Shown: positions 11,166 to 23,519 of the stretch, one piece after another
Position numbering within the stretch: position 1 is the first letter of the stretch
Layout of the letters: each line of letters begins with the position of its first letter
Source: Bactericera cockerelli
Taxonomy: Eukaryota; Arthropoda; Insecta; Hemiptera; Triozidae
Reading direction: 5' to 3'
Assembly (NCBI GenBank): GCA_024516035.1
Contig: CM044958.1
Span: 8,576,771-8,640,770, forward strand
DNA: 64,000 nt
The notes under the pieces: generated by a model
What the model was told of the DNA's origin: nothing
Seen by the model: only the letters and a program-made list of their open reading frames with translations
Database searches by the model: none
Translations under genes and position numbers: made by a program

Positions 11166-12309
11166 AAATGGTATTGACGTGTATGAAAAGTGATGTGAGA
11201 GAGAAAAAGTTTTAAATTCTGATTTAATCAAGGAGAGGCGAGAGAAACAGAAAACACTTGAATAAAGTGGAAAAAAAAATAACAGTCGTATGTATGAACG
11301 ATGTAGAAGAGGAACTATATGTCAAAATTGAAATTAGAAATCTACGATCATATTTCACATTTTAGTTGGAAAATGAAAAATGAGAAATCGCTTTCTAAGA
11401 TAGCTTGGTGAGAGAAAGAGAGAGAGAGAGAAAGAAAAGGAGAAAAAAACGAAGGTAGGGAAAAGAAAGAAGTGAGGTATGAGAAGAGAGAATGCTTTTT
11501 CTCATCTTGTCACGAAAGGACGAAAGTAGGTCGGTATACCTAGGTAGGAAATGATCATTTTCCATTTGTGTGGATTGATTTTGCGAAATCCCTAGATAAC
11601 CAGTGGTGGAAAGTCTTATAGATAACCAGTGGTGGAAGGCATAATTAAAAAAATAGTTAAACGAGGCCCTTTGTAATGCTGCTATAGCCACAAAAAATGT
11701 GAAAAAGGCCTTGTACTTAACCACAAATACACAAATAAATCATAGTTTACCTCTCACTGTAATACAAAATATCGAGTTACATAATACATGCATAAAATTT
11801 GAGAGTCATTGTGAACTAGCCGTTTCCCCACACTTCGCCATGGACTGGATTTAAAATCAACCAAAGTCCATGCTTTCGCCAGCTGTTTACGATTTCTCAG
11901 GTTTAGGTAGGGTAATCGATCTAAAGGAGGGCGGGGGTCTATTATTTCTTTATCAAACGTCACCATCTTGTTATTATACTAACTTGGAAAGTTTTTTAAT
12001 TACGTCATTATTATTACTACATACATATATTTCTATTTTTAGTATTATTATCATTATCGTCATCAAAAAGAGTGATATTTGCCTTGTTTCAAGAGTACCT
12101 CGAAGGCAATTATGATAAGGTTCACCTAACACGAGAGCTATTACTTACAGCACGTCAGAGAGTTGCATGCTATGAGAGGCCCCGTGACCTCTCACCTTGG
12201 CCTTTAATAGTAGAAAGCTCTTGTTTTAGGTGCTTAATACAATGGAGTAGTTCTGTGTGCTTTACATTAACCTAACTCTTAATCCTTTCTTTTGTAGGTA
12301 CATAGAAAT
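11166..12309. other. no recognisable gene; GA-rich stretch
   Basis: 11400-11500 is GA-rich microsatellite-like. A short CCAGTGGTGGAA motif is duplicated at about 11600 and 11625. Short frames at 11395-11724 (minus) and 11870-12115 are not credible genes. Confidence 0.4.
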
Positions 12310-12313
12310 TTAA

Positions 12314-12594
12314 CACGTTCGTTACCAAGCCAATTTTTTCAAGTTTTACGTAGGGACCAGGCGGTAAAGTCGCTGTTGCATCCTGGGTACCAAAATTATT
12401 TTTTTTGCATATTTGGCATCGTATTTGTACAAGAATCGATCCTATATCTGTTCTAATACTAACAACCTATCTCAAAAAGGCCATATATGGATGTCCAGTC
12501 CCTCGTTAAAATTTTGATAACAGCCACATGTGTGTTTTCGGTCCCAAAGAAAAACACAAAAACATCCACATATGGCCGTTCGGTAACAAACGTG
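12314..12594. mobile_element. 281-bp MITE flanked by TTAA
   Basis: TTAA at 12310-12313 and 12595-12598 flank inverted termini CACGTTCGTTACC and GGTAACAAACGTG (12 of 13 match). A second inverted pair lies further in: CCATATATGGATGT and ACATCCACATATGG. TTAA target sites are the hallmark of piggyBac-type transposons, so a non-autonomous piggyBac-like element is the likeliest identity. The left end CACGT is shared with the element at 59212. Confidence 0.65.
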
Positions 12595-12986
12595 TTAAAT
12601 GAAACATATTTTTACCTTTTGCCCAAGTAGAAGAAAGTCCACACAGACTATTTCACCTTGTACTTTATATTCCTAGTACACAATAGAATATTTATTTATA
12701 CATATAAAGTAAAGGTATGAAAGTGTTCAGTTTTTCAAACCCACTAGGTGTGTGGATTAAAAAACATTTCAGGAACTAGTTAAAACCCGGCACTTTGCCG
12801 CCTTTTTGCCCGTGGCTGGTGAAAATCTCGATAATAGTAATACATAGTTATTTGAATTTTGATAATTTTCTAGGTAGTTTGACGGTGGTTTAGTGGGAAT
12901 TAACTCTAATGAAAATTTCAATATCTTTTACCTTTTGGGCTGTGGTATTGTAAACAGACAACCCCTAAGAGTATAAATAGTCAGCC

Positions 12987-13070
12987 AGACACGTACAGAT
13001 TTGAGTTTATATATAGAGATATATTATTAGACACGTACAGATTTGAGTTTATATAATAGAGATATATTAT
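12987..13070. repeat. 42-bp tandem duplication
   Basis: AGACACGTACAGATTTGAGT followed by a TATATA-rich tail occurs twice in direct succession. The surrounding 12600-13425 shows no gene. Confidence 0.85.
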
Positions 13071-13427
13071 ATCTACCTAATTAAATCCTACTTGATAATT
13101 TTTTCCAAAATGAATGCTTGGATTGTAAAATTTTAGCTCTTTACTTTTTTAACAGCAAAATTGGATATCGTTTGTTAAACACAATCCAATATTTTTTCCA
13201 AGTTGCAAATGCTATATACTATCTATCATTGAATCTTGGCAATACATCCGTTGCGAGTACAAGTAGAAGAAATTTTTGATTAATTCCTAAAGAAAAATCT
13301 TGAAAAATAATTAAATTTGGAACTCGGCCAAATTTTAAACACAAAAGCTGTTCTGAAATTCGCCATTTTTAATAGATACATATTTTTATTATTGGGCGTT
13401 TTAAAAATTGAGTAAAAACAGAATAAA

Positions 13428-13510
13428 TTTTGGGTAGCAGGTTTGTGAGTTAAACGCAAATAGAGAGTACCTTGTTTTATGACCAGTTGAAAGCGACGTT
13501 AAGCCCCCCA
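13428..13510 (+). mobile_element. 5S-SINE body fragment
   Basis: GGGTAGCAGGTTTGTGAG and GTTGAAAGCGACGTTAA match the 3' body of the 5S-derived SINE at 35246-35515. The 5S-like head is missing here. Confidence 0.6.
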
Positions 13511-13954
13511 AAAGTAATAATAATAATTAAAAACTAAAATGGAATAGGTATGAAATTAACTATGGAGAAAACCACTTAAATAATAACTTTAAAGTGTTGT
13601 TTACCTTGTTGTAACCTTTTCGTGGCGTATGCTACACCCAGAAGTTTTGATGGTGTGTAACTAGGTCAGTAAGTAATAGTTTGGTGTGCTCTTGTTTTCT
13701 CTGCCATTTCAACATTTTGTAAAATTGCTTTGTTGAGGAAGAACAGAAACATGTGGAAATTGTTTGTGTTGGCGTTAACTTCCGATTCTCTCCCAGTCCC
13801 TTCCTTATTATCTCAGAACACGAGAGCAAGAAAGAGACGAAAATGGAAAGAAAACTTTAATGTTACGAGTGGGATCGAATACAATGTCAGCAGATGGCAG
13901 GAGAATGAAGGAATCAGGAATAACCGAGGAAACACTAGAAGACGAAACGTCGAG

Positions 13955-14130
13955 GTAGAACAGTGGTCCGTCGCGTCGCTCTTGTAATCCAAAGGTCGCA
14001 GGTTCGAAACCCAACTGGTGCATGACAAATTATTCTCCGAATTGAGATTTTGACTACTGCCGGAATGATGGGAATGGGACTCACTAGTCCTATTTGGGCT
14101 GTATAAATAAGGCGATATTACTACATAAGG
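13955..14130 (+). mobile_element. tRNA-derived SINE, second family
   Basis: CAGTGGTCCGTCGCG and AAAGGTCGCAGGTTCGAAAC form an A/B-box-like pair. The tail TATTTGGGCTGTATAAATAAG and GATATTA match copies at 52372-52560 and 62450-62640. It is a retroposon, not a tRNA gene: no acceptor stem closes. Confidence 0.65.
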
Positions 14131-14708
14131 AAAATGGGAGTATATAATGGAAAAGAAAAATGAACAAATAAAAGGTAAAGAAATTTCATATAAAAAAGAG
14201 ATCATAAGAAAAAGGAGCAATCGAACTGTAGATACAATTAAGACAGTGGAAGCAACAGAAAAGAAAGGAGGGTACAAGAGAGACCTAAAGAGAGGTAGGT
14301 ACAAGAGAGAAGATAATAGGAGGCTATAAGAACAAGGGGAAAGAAAAAGTGCAAAATAGACAAAGAGTACCTACAAGGAAAGGATGGAAAGGAAAGAAAT
14401 ATATTTTATCGTAGTCGTGTTTTACACTTGTGTTAGCAACAGCAAAGAACAAGTTTTGCTCCAGTACTAAGCTCAGGATTAGCTGTGATGTAGACGGCAG
14501 TTTGTATTCACACAATAACGTTATTTACATGTTTCAAAATAGACGATTTATACTTTATACAGGGTCTCCATCCAATTACGAATCGTACCATTCAACATAA
14601 CTCCAAGAACACACTGTATTTTATCTAGATAATATACATATCAGTGAGCACATCGAGCACTTTGACATCATGTGACATTATTTGGATGAGGTGTTTTTTT
14701 TGAGTAAT

Positions 14709-14832
14709 CATATTTGTGTTAATCACAATCGTGATATCACAACTACTCAAACTCGACTTTTCTAAATTTATCCTTAACTTGGGATTCGATTATAGGTCCA
14801 CCGCCTTATCGATCAAGCTACTGAGGTCGGTT
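14709..14832 (-). mobile_element. tRNA-like SINE copy, diverged
   Basis: Minus-strand copy with ACCGACCTCAGTAGCTTGAT at its head (right side) and the conserved tail GTGATATCAC..TTAACACAAATATG at its left side. The middle is shortened compared with 47326-47480. Confidence 0.8.
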
Positions 14833-15004
14833 AGGTATATGGATGACGTGTTTCACTTGTAATAAAAAAAAACTCAATGTCAAATAAAAAAATAATTATC
14901 TACCAATTAATTGTAAGTGAATTACTGTAAATTAGATGTGCTCACTTCTCATTTAATCATTAAACTTACTAAACTAAGATAATTTTTGTTTCAATTGCAT
15001 AGTC

Positions 15005-15150
15005 AAGTCACGACGTGGGTTTTTACCCTTCATTTGCTGGAAACTCACATAACAGTTACTTACATTTCCAGCCTGAGTGGGGCCGGGAATACTCAGCATC
15101 ACGAGAGTTGAATGAGAACAAATCTAATTGCTTGACGTTGCTTAACTTGA
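15005..15150 (-). mobile_element. 5S-SINE, body and end of head
   Basis: On the minus strand the piece reads CTCTCGTGATGCTGAG, the 3' end of the 5S-like head, then GGCCCCACTCAGGCTGG and the body to CGTCGTGACTTG. It is diverged, so an older copy than 35246-35515. Confidence 0.6.
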
Positions 15151-16233
15151 TTGATAACATGAGAACTGATTCTTGAATGAGCCATCGACGCCGGCTACGA
15201 ATTACGTATTTTGAATGAAAAAATAAAATAAATAAAATTCAAATATTGCGAACATTTTTTTTTTTTTTTTTTCTTTTTTTTTGGGGGGGGGGATTTAACG
15301 TCAAATTGATGGGGAACAAAATTAATTTATACTGAGTTAAAATTTCAAACGAAACAAAACAGAAATAATATTGCTCGCCAAAAAAATGTATAAATGTTTT
15401 GTAATTTTATTGTTGGTGTCTGGGTGGAATACTTTTTAATTAATTTGAATTCTAGGTATCAATCAATTTCTATTTATTATTTTTTACTGTATGTACCCAA
15501 ATTTGATCAATTGTTGCATGAGGCCAGGAGCCAGATGAGTGATCTAGTATTTTTACATAAGTTGTTTAAAAACAATATTTTTGTATTGACCTCACCATGG
15601 ATAGCCATGAATAAATAGCCATGTTTCACCAAAGAATACTAGAAATGAGGAAATTTTCAAGCTGGCTAGATGTATTTTGACACTACAAAGGTTCAAAACC
15701 TATAGAACAAGGGAGTATAGACGTTTTTTTGTACCCGCGCACTCACATCTTCAAATTCGCCTTATTAGGAGAATTACTCATTTCCTCTAATGATTTTACT
15801 TTGAGCATACTTAAAGCATAAAGTCTGTATTACTTTTTTTTAATTTGGATTTAACGTCGCTTTCAACTGCTTGGACTTATCACGACGAAAACTTTGATGA
15901 AACTAGTGGCCTTAAATAAACAATATAAACATAGCTCCTTCAACAATAAACTCTAACATGAGTTTAGTGTTTCCTCATCATGTGGGTATCATATGTATAA
16001 ATAATTTTGATTGCTTAGAATAATTTCTTGTATATCTTGTACATGTTGTACATCAAGCGAAACGGTCGTTTCGCGGAAAAACACCTCCCAGAAACTACAG
16101 TGTTTATAAAACGGTAAATATAGTTTGTATGTATTTTGTCTCGTCGAAAAGTCTAATACAACTTCTCACTTTTCTGTTTATACTGATACTGATTTGTAAA
16201 ACTAAATTTCAATGAGAAGCTTTTATATGTTTA
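15151..16233. other. no recognisable gene; T-rich and G-rich tracts
   Basis: A poly-T tract with interrupting bases followed by G10 lies at about 15257-15292 and may be the tail of a minus-strand retroposon. 15845-15885 matches the end of the 5S-SINE body (TTTAACGTCGCTTTCAACTG). No credible coding sequence. Confidence 0.4.
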
Positions 16234-16495
16234 CTAGCGGGCTATCGCCCGCTTTGCGGGATAAGGCATGGCCGTGCGGAGAAATAGCGGTCAAAGCAAA
16301 AAATCCTTTTTCGCCAATGGCAGGTGTTGTAGTGGGAATTTCGAAAAATCCCGTCTTATTGCACATCTAGACTATAAGACAAAGCTACCTACCCAATTTC
16401 AGCTTCCTAGGACTTACCAGTTCGGAGAAACAGTGATGAATCAGTGAGTCAGTCAGTCAGTCAGTGAGTGAAACTCTCTTTTATAAGTATATAGA
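16234..16495 (-). mobile_element. non-autonomous Helitron, complete, minus strand
   Basis: On the minus strand it runs from TCTATATACTTATAAAAGAG, preceded by A, to CCCGCAAAGCGGGCGATAGCCCGCTAG-type 3' end (hairpin then CTAG), followed by T. TC start, CTAG end, a GC hairpin about 10 bases before the end and A/T flanks match Helitron rules. A GTCA/CTGA-rich tract follows the 5' end. It sits head-to-head with the copy at 16854-17093. Confidence 0.85.
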
Positions 16496-16853
16496 TGAAT
16501 AACAGAGTATAACCTACGAGCTTTCTCCAAGTTAGTGTAGAGCAAAGAGTACCGTCCATTCTGGTCATTTAGTACCTATAAGCTAAATTATAGGTAGGTA
16601 TATAATGTATAGATTCTATAGATACACAGAACCATCGATAGCTAAATCGTTTTACATATTTTAGTATATTGAAATTTTCATAATCACTCTAACCCCACTA
16701 ATTGCATTTTGATTGAAAAAATGTTGTCGATGAAAAAGCATTCACGAACGAGACATACACAGAGTGATACATATTCATTTCGTATTATACATTTTTAGAT
16801 AATTATACATATAAATGTCATTGTTTTATTTTATTAAACATAAAACATAATTA

Positions 16854-17093
16854 TCTATACTTATAAATGAGAGTTTCACTCACTGACTGACTGACTCACT
16901 GATTCATCACTGTTTCTCCGAACTGGTAAGTCCTAGGAAGCTGAAATTTGGTAGGTAGCTTTGTCTTATAGTCTAGATGTGCAATAAGACGGGATTTTTT
17001 GAAATTTCCACTACAACACCTGCCATTGGCGAAAAAGAATTTTTTGCTTTCACGACCATGCCTCTGCCCGCAAAGCGGCCGATAGCCCGCTAG
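16854..17093 (+). mobile_element. non-autonomous Helitron, complete, plus strand
   Basis: Starts TCTATACTTATAAATGAGAG after A and ends GCCCGCTAG before T. The 3' hairpin has decayed on one side (CCCGCaaagCGGCC). The body is nearly the same as 16234-16495 in inverted orientation, 358 bp apart. Confidence 0.85.
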
Positions 17094-17099
17094 TTAAAC

Positions 17100-17646
17100 A
17101 TAAAAACATAATTAAGAACATCATCTTGGGATGACAACCCAAAACGCTTGCAGCATTTCTTCGTTAAACTGCAAGGCTTATATGTTGCAGCAAATAATTT
17201 CCCGATTTTGGGTCTCCAGTCTTTTTTACAATAGATCTTTTCAATTCTATTGTAACCTGTGAGTACTCGCGTTAAAAATCCTAACGTCTGTACACACGAG
17301 ATGAAAAAAAATCTCAAACCTGGTTTTGCTTTGTATTTCCTTCTGCTTGAAGAATTATGTAATAGTTTTAAGATAGATTAAGTTGCAAATGGTTGCAGTT
17401 CGAACCCCTGATTTCACCTTTTTTTTATTTTCCCTATACAAAATGCACACGTTTGTTTGAAATTAATCGAATAAAGAGGGGATAGTAAGTATTTATTTAT
17501 GTTTTTCAGTCACAAAGAAATAATAAAATTATCAAGAATATTATGCTATTATATTTGTTAAGGTACTTCTAAAAGCTAAAATCAGAAACAATAAAAAAAT
17601 AAATGTACTTAGATAAACATAAATAAATATTTATTTATGTTTTTCA
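17100..17646. other. no recognisable gene
   Basis: The motif TATTTATTTATGTTTTTCAG occurs at about 17490 and again at about 17628, just before the SINE at 17648. The spacing is too long for an obvious target-site duplication. No coding region is credible; the frame at 17090-17317 overlaps the Helitron end. Confidence 0.4.
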
Positions 17647-17647
17647 G

Positions 17648-17940
17648 AACCCGGGACCTTGCCATGCGGAAGGTCCCGGGTTCGATCCCCCGTGCCGACA
17701 AAAATTTGTATTCTTAATTTGGTTACAATGGTTTGTAAGGGATACCTTCCGGTGCGTTCGTGTTGACCCAGCACCTAATTGGGAAGTATTGTGTCACTTC
17801 TCGCCCATCGGAGGGGAGGCATACTACGGGATGGGTAGGCTACAACACAGACCACAAGCGTCTACAGTAGCTCCTGTTTCATGGCTACGAAATAAAAACG
17901 GCTGTGAAACACTCATCTTTAAAAAAAAAAAAAAAAAAAA
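17648..17940 (+). mobile_element. SINE with 13-bp perfect 5' stem-loop and poly-A
   Basis: The head AACCCGGGACCTT pairs perfectly with AAGGTCCCGGGTT across a 9-base loop (17648-17682), and GGTTCGATCCCCC looks like a tRNA B box. The body contains TGTTGACCCAGCACCTAATT and CTTCTCGCCCATCGGAGGG, and the element ends in A20 at about 17921-17940. A minus-strand copy lacking the head lies at 62800-62975. Confidence 0.8.
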
Positions 17941-18690
17941 TGGATGTATTATGTGTTCGAACGTATAGTTCTAAATGTTTATATCTATGTACATATAAGT
18001 ATGTCAACATTTAGCTAAAGTACATTAGTTCCATTTTAAATAGTACCTTGCCATACGCCTCTTATTTAAACAGTATTTCTCTGGCATTATTCTACATTTT
18101 CTATCTCTGCGGTCTACTCCCCTCACCATCCTATTGCCCTAATGAAGCTAGTATGTTGACAATGTTCTCATTTCTCTTCCTTGTCTAATTCGTCGTCTCC
18201 TGTCTGTCCTCCTCCCTTCTTCTCTCATTAATATGTAAATACCATCTCTTATTTCTCTCTGCAATTTCTTTATTAAACTTCCTTCTTTTGCATTATTTAC
18301 CCTTTTTCTCGCATTCTGGATTTTTACCACAAGGCGGTTACAAAAAGCATTCAGCAGGCTCTGTTCATTGATGTGTAGCTTACATTTCACATATCATTAT
18401 CATCTTGCAACTTTTGTTATTATAAATATTTTGTTTCTAGAAAGGAACTTTTTTTGGAACTATGCCAAGAGCTCATCGTACAGAGCCTTTCGCTCCTTAA
18501 CAATTTCCTCTCTTGCTATGGTGGTATTAAATTACTAATGCTACTTATCCGTTTCTCTCTATAAGCCACAAAATCGTTTCAAATAACACCTACTTTATAT
18601 GTTCTTCCTCTCCGTTGCTTACTCTGTAATCAGAATTTGAAAACTAAGAGAGATGCAGTTTTATTACTAACAAACGAAGCGGCCTACTTA
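17941..18690. other. no recognisable gene
   Basis: CT-rich in places. The minus frame at 18148-18390 is lysine/arginine-rich because of that bias and shows no domain. Confidence 0.4.
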
Positions 18691-18960
18691 TTTTTTTTTT
18701 TTTTTTTTTTTAAACAAATTTAATCTTCAATGTTTGTTCATAGAAAAAAATAATAATTACTACAGCAGCCTATGCGATTTTAATTGTTATTTCCAATACA
18801 TTATACAAATTTAATATGACAATGATACAACAATAGTAAATAAAAAAATAGTTAAAAAGTATAATATATTATATTAAAAAATTGTCTGATAGATTTGATG
18901 GATATGCTGTGCGGAATGGCAACCAGTCAAAGACTGGCAGCTGCTGTTATAATTAAATAA
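18691..18960 (-). mobile_element. possible retroposon 3' end, minus strand
   Basis: A T21 tract is followed by TAAACAAATTTAATCTTC. The same arrangement (T18, then TTAAACAAATTTAATATAA) occurs at 63582-63620, which suggests two copies of one retroposon tail. The 5' limit is unclear. Confidence 0.35.
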
Positions 18961-19719
18961 AAAATATAATTTTTTTAGTTCTCTATGTATTAATTGTATA
19001 ATTATTGTATTATTCTTAATTTCTTAAGAACCTACAGTAAAAATCAAATTTATCTCAGTACGAAATTTCCGAGATTGATTACATTTATTACACGTTGCAT
19101 ACCTAATTTTAACCAGGCGTGCATACAATTTTTCATGACATCTTACCTTAAATTTTACGAACTTGTGATTTTGGTCAGTTGGTGAACAGTCTTATCAGTA
19201 AGTTACGCTTTTCTTTATTTGAGAAGAGAAAAATTTCAATCACAATAATATCTTTGTCTCTTTCATCACGTTTCCGTTCTCCATTACATGCTTTCCTGTT
19301 CTCTCGGTTAGTATATCTGATACAAATGTAACACCACTATCTTCTAGAATTCCATCTCCTTTGCAATTTTCTTTCTCGACTACTTTTCTCATTTCTCCTC
19401 CGCATTATTTTCCCCTCTTCTCCATCCACTATCCGTTCTCCTTTCCTTTATCTTGTTTCCGGTTTCTCTTGACTTTCTTGTTACTTCCTCTGAGATGACA
19501 GGATATGAAAATGAAAAAGACTTTAAACTTTCTACTGTCTTTTCCAAGTACCCACCCTCAGTTAAAAGTGTTCAAAAAAATTTCTATAAGATAAATGCAT
19601 TGACTAAATTGACGCCCTGAAATCTAAGTTTTTTTATGATTTTTTTACGAGCCGTTAATCTGATTTTGTACTAAATGTTCATGTTATATGTATTTATATT
19701 TTAGTATGTGTTCATTTAA

Positions 19720-19942
19720 TCTTAATATATAAATGTCAAAGTTACTGACTGATCATCGCTCTATAGCCCAAACCGTAATACCTAGCGAGATGAAATTTGG
19801 TAGGTAGCTTTGTCTTATAGTCTAGATGTGCAATAAGACGGGATTTTTCGAAATTCCCACTACAACACCTGCCATTGGCGAAAAAGGATTTTTTTCTTTC
19901 ACGGCCATGCCTCGGCCCGCAAAGCGGGCGACAGCCCGCTAG
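19720..19942 (+). mobile_element. non-autonomous Helitron, complete
   Basis: Starts TCTTAATATATAAATGTC after A and ends CGACAGCCCGCTAG before T. Its 5' 50 bases differ from the 16-17 kb copies (TAGCCCAAACCGTAATACC instead of the CTGA repeat), so it is a sub-family; the rest matches. Confidence 0.85.
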
Positions 19943-22132
19943 TTGTACATATAAAAGCTGTTTACATTACATTACAATGTATATGAAACTAGTAGTTCTT
20001 TGAACTGTAAACCTCACACAGATTCACCTATCGCATTATAAATGTGCAATCAAGTATGAGGACATCGAGACTTTCCATTCAAGACCGCACTCGATAGGCT
20101 TTAATTAAAAAATATCAAGCGGCCTTTTTTTTACCCTTTTTTTATTTTTCACCTCATTACGGCCCCCTCAGCTTTCACGTCACCAAATTATACTACTGCT
20201 CAAATGTATTTTCTCAACAACTCTACAAAATTTCAAGAGCCTTGCTTTATTGAGTTTATACAATCTTTTAAGTTAAATGTCTTTTCTATTATTACAACTA
20301 CAACAAACTATTAGAGACCGCATGTTACAAGGGAACTAAATCAAAATTATTTTTTAAATTAAATTAAACAAATAAAAAAAAAATCATCTAGCAGCGGCAG
20401 GCATATGTAAAGCTTGAAAAATTATGTACTTTACAGATTATATATTATTTAGAGCAATTCCCTCAAGCAGATAAAAGCATTAAATCATAACACAAAACTA
20501 GGCCAATAGGAAACCATGTCAGGATAGTAAATCATTAAAAATAATTGCTTGCAGGCCCAGTAAAAACTTAAATTCTCCAGTCGTAAAATTCTAATTAAAA
20601 GAATTTATCATGTGCAGATGGTGCAGCCTCTTATGCTCTTTGCAAAGCATACCGTGTCAGCCATAGCTAACTTTTAAATTTATATACTCGTAAAATTCAA
20701 TTAATTTAAAATAACTAGTCAACGACTTGAAACTTTGTCTTTAAGAACTTATTTGAAATATTTTTCAATAAACTGCAAAATGTGACAGGAGTGGAACTTC
20801 TCGAATAATGGAAGGAGCTTTTCACTCGAGTGTTTCAAGAGGGAAGCAGGAAGGGGGAGCTTCAGAGAGAATCAGTGAATAGTAAGAGAGAAGAAAATTA
20901 AAATGAACAATTTTCATTGTTTTGTCAAGTTTAGACTTCTATCAATATAATAACAGTAGGTATATTTTATTAAGTAGGTACATGGTATACCTACTTAATG
21001 GTCCCGTTGAATGAGGTCTAGACATGAAAAAATACACAGCCTATTATGGACAGGACACAATACTTCCTCGTGATTGGTTCATATTGCATACTGTTATACA
21101 CGTGGCAATTTTGAGATTTTATACTAATTCACTTGGATCTCCAAAAACGCTAAACTGATTTTCTTCAAATTTGTTTTATATTGTAGAACTATTTTTCTTA
21201 CATTCCGAATCCTACAAAAAATGCTACATCGGCAAGTCGTAGGCCTTATTTTTGCACATTTTTGTTCAAAATTTTGGATTTTCTTAAATATCAGAGCTGA
21301 ATCATATTTTGTTTAAAAAATAATTACAAAATTGAACAATGTGAAACACTAATATGCATAGACATACAAATTTCAGAAAAATTGGGTGTACCGACAGTGT
21401 ACCGTTCACGAGATATGATCGTGAAAGTGGTAATGCGTATGGTCTCTTTCACCCAGAACCGCTAGTACGAAGTTGATGAAATTAAAATGGGACCATCTAC
21501 AGAACTTCTCCTATATGTGTACAAAATTCCATCGAAATCCGTTCAGTAGTTTCCTAGATTCGCGCGTTACAAGGAATATTTTTAACAGACAGATAGACAG
21601 ACACAAAACCAAAGTTAGTGCTCTTGAGAATAAATAGTGTTGATGACTTTTAATTTAAGGTCGTCTGATCTCCTTATTCTTTCTTAGATTATCAATATTA
21701 TTACAGAATCAATTTAACTATCTAAAAGACCACCGAACTGTGCAAGACACCTCGAATTAGAAGGAAAACACGTAGAATGCATCAGGAATTCAACACAAAA
21801 GACAGGAATTATCTACTGGAGACAGAATGTCTGCCAAGTAAATAGCTCAAGATAGTATACTGTAAAGCTTTGTGTTCACTGAAAAGTATAAAAGTGTATG
21901 GTTATTTACTTAATTTATAAGAAAGTTAGATAGGAGGCGCCAAGAGTGTTGAGCTAAGCAGATTTTTCTTTTCAACACTCTTTGGTAGCAGTATTTTTAA
22001 TATTTTTACTACAGAAAAAGATTTATACAGGTATATAAAAAAATACGTATATTTGTTACAATTTTACTGTCTTATATCATAATTATTATGGCTAGTATGT
22101 AGGCAATGTTAGCTCTCCTCCCAGTGGTGCAT
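19943..22132. other. no recognisable gene; probable old repeat at 21050-21640
   Basis: Nothing coding is visible in over 2 kb. The stretch ending GACAGACAGATAGACAGACAC-like at about 21590-21615, with phrases such as CCATCGAAATCCGTTCAGTAG before it, looks like the end of an old dispersed repeat, but I find no second copy here. Confidence 0.4.
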
Positions 22133-22365
22133 TATTATGAAACAGGATTTGAAAATCTTAGTGGACACTACTCCTTAACTTCCACCTTGACAACAACTGT
22201 AGTGGTCATATCTGAGCTGGGCTTTGCAGCTGTAGGTATATTACTTCTGTCGCGTAATGAAGCTATGACCAGCCTTCTTGGTGGAAAATCTTATTTCAGA
22301 ATACCTATCGGTCAGCTGATAAAATTTAAGGGTCGGCTTAGGTTTACTAATCCTGTTTCATAATA
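22133..22365. mobile_element. 233-bp MITE with 17-bp perfect TIRs
   Basis: TATTATGAAACAGGATT at 22133-22149 is exactly inverted at 22349-22365. The 85-codon frame inside shows no known domain. The superfamily cannot be set because no clear target-site duplication is visible. Confidence 0.6.
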
Positions 22366-23215
22366 CGGCCCTAAAAGAATAACAATTTACAAATCCAAAA
22401 ACCAATATGATCAGATATCCCTGGCCTTTTCACAATTTTTTTAAAACAATTGTCATACACATTTGATCTATACATAGATTTATGATAAATAAATCTTATT
22501 ATTATTTTAAGATGATTCGTTTGTGTTTGTAACACTATACCTAACTCGAGAACCTCAATTTGGAATTGAGCAAAAATTTGGCATGGTTACCAAAAAGACA
22601 TTCTCATTGCAGTCAAGCGCTATTTTGAAAAGTTGAGCATTTGACTGAGCGTTTTCAAATACGGGTATATTTCACGAAGTGCAAATGATAAGGTCTAAAT
22701 CATTGATATTTCTTTTGAAAATTGAGACATTAAAAAAAAAAAAAATTGAGACTGCCTGTATATCTTTAATCTTCATAATCTCCCAATTTGGTTGCAGTGG
22801 TTCTAGTGATAAATGTTTTAACAAATTGAAACTTCAATAAAATTCTTTCTATCTCTTTTTCTCAGCGACGCCACCTCAATTTTCCATAATGAAAAAGTAT
22901 GAATAAACGTGTTCCTCGGAGGATAGCATTAAATTTTCTTGTATTTGGGAACATTTCCAAGAATGGAAACAAAGTTATCTATTTTTGACGGTAAATAACG
23001 GAACTATCAATTACCTACATATTTCTCGAAGATTTCTACTGTCTCAATATATCTACCTACTTTATGTCGCAGTATATATTCCTATTTTCCACCATGCAGT
23101 ATTCTATTCATTGGAAAAGAAATAGGTTCGACATTTTAAATTTCACTGGGAGATAAAAATGTGTACTGGCGCCGCATGTGGTGTTGCAATGGGCAATTTT
23201 ATATTATTAGTATCC
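22366..23215. other. no recognisable gene
   Basis: AT-rich DNA without credible coding or repeat structure. Confidence 0.4.
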
Positions 23216-23216
23216 A

Positions 23217-23400
23217 TCCATATCACAGGGAGTAGACCAGAATTGGCTTGGTTCTGGAGGCCCTTGTCAATTATTAGCCTCCTTGTATAGACAGTGGTAG
23301 AAGTGCTGAGTGATTACGCCACTGTGTGATTACGCCGTAAACGTGAGTTTGAGTAGTTGTGATATCACGAAAGTGATTAACACAAATAATATAACTTTTT
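23217..23400 (+). mobile_element. dispersed repeat fragment plus SINE tail
   Basis: 23230-23312 (GGGAGTAGACCAG, GCCCTTGTCAATTATTAGCC, AGACAGTGGTAGAAGTGCTG) matches a family with copies at 33955-34160 (minus) and 37738-37925. It runs into the tail of the tRNA-like SINE (GAGTAGTTGTGATATCACG, GTGATTAACACAAATA) at 23345-23390, without that SINE's head. Confidence 0.65.
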
Positions 23401-23519
23401 TCTTTTTTTTTCTCTCTTTGAAACTAAAACTATTTTTTGTTCTTACATTGTACATAATGTATTATACGTATCAAATTAATTTGGACATAATATTCTTTTT
23501 ATATGCGGTTAAATTTTAA

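Noticed and set aside
17487..17647. Repeated TATTTATTTATGTTTTTCAG as a target-site duplication
   Set aside because: The intervening 115 bp has no retroposon or TIR structure, and the second copy is also part of a local palindrome.
22106..22363. 85-codon frame with hydrophobic segment
   Set aside because: It lies almost wholly within a 233-bp MITE bounded by perfect TIRs.
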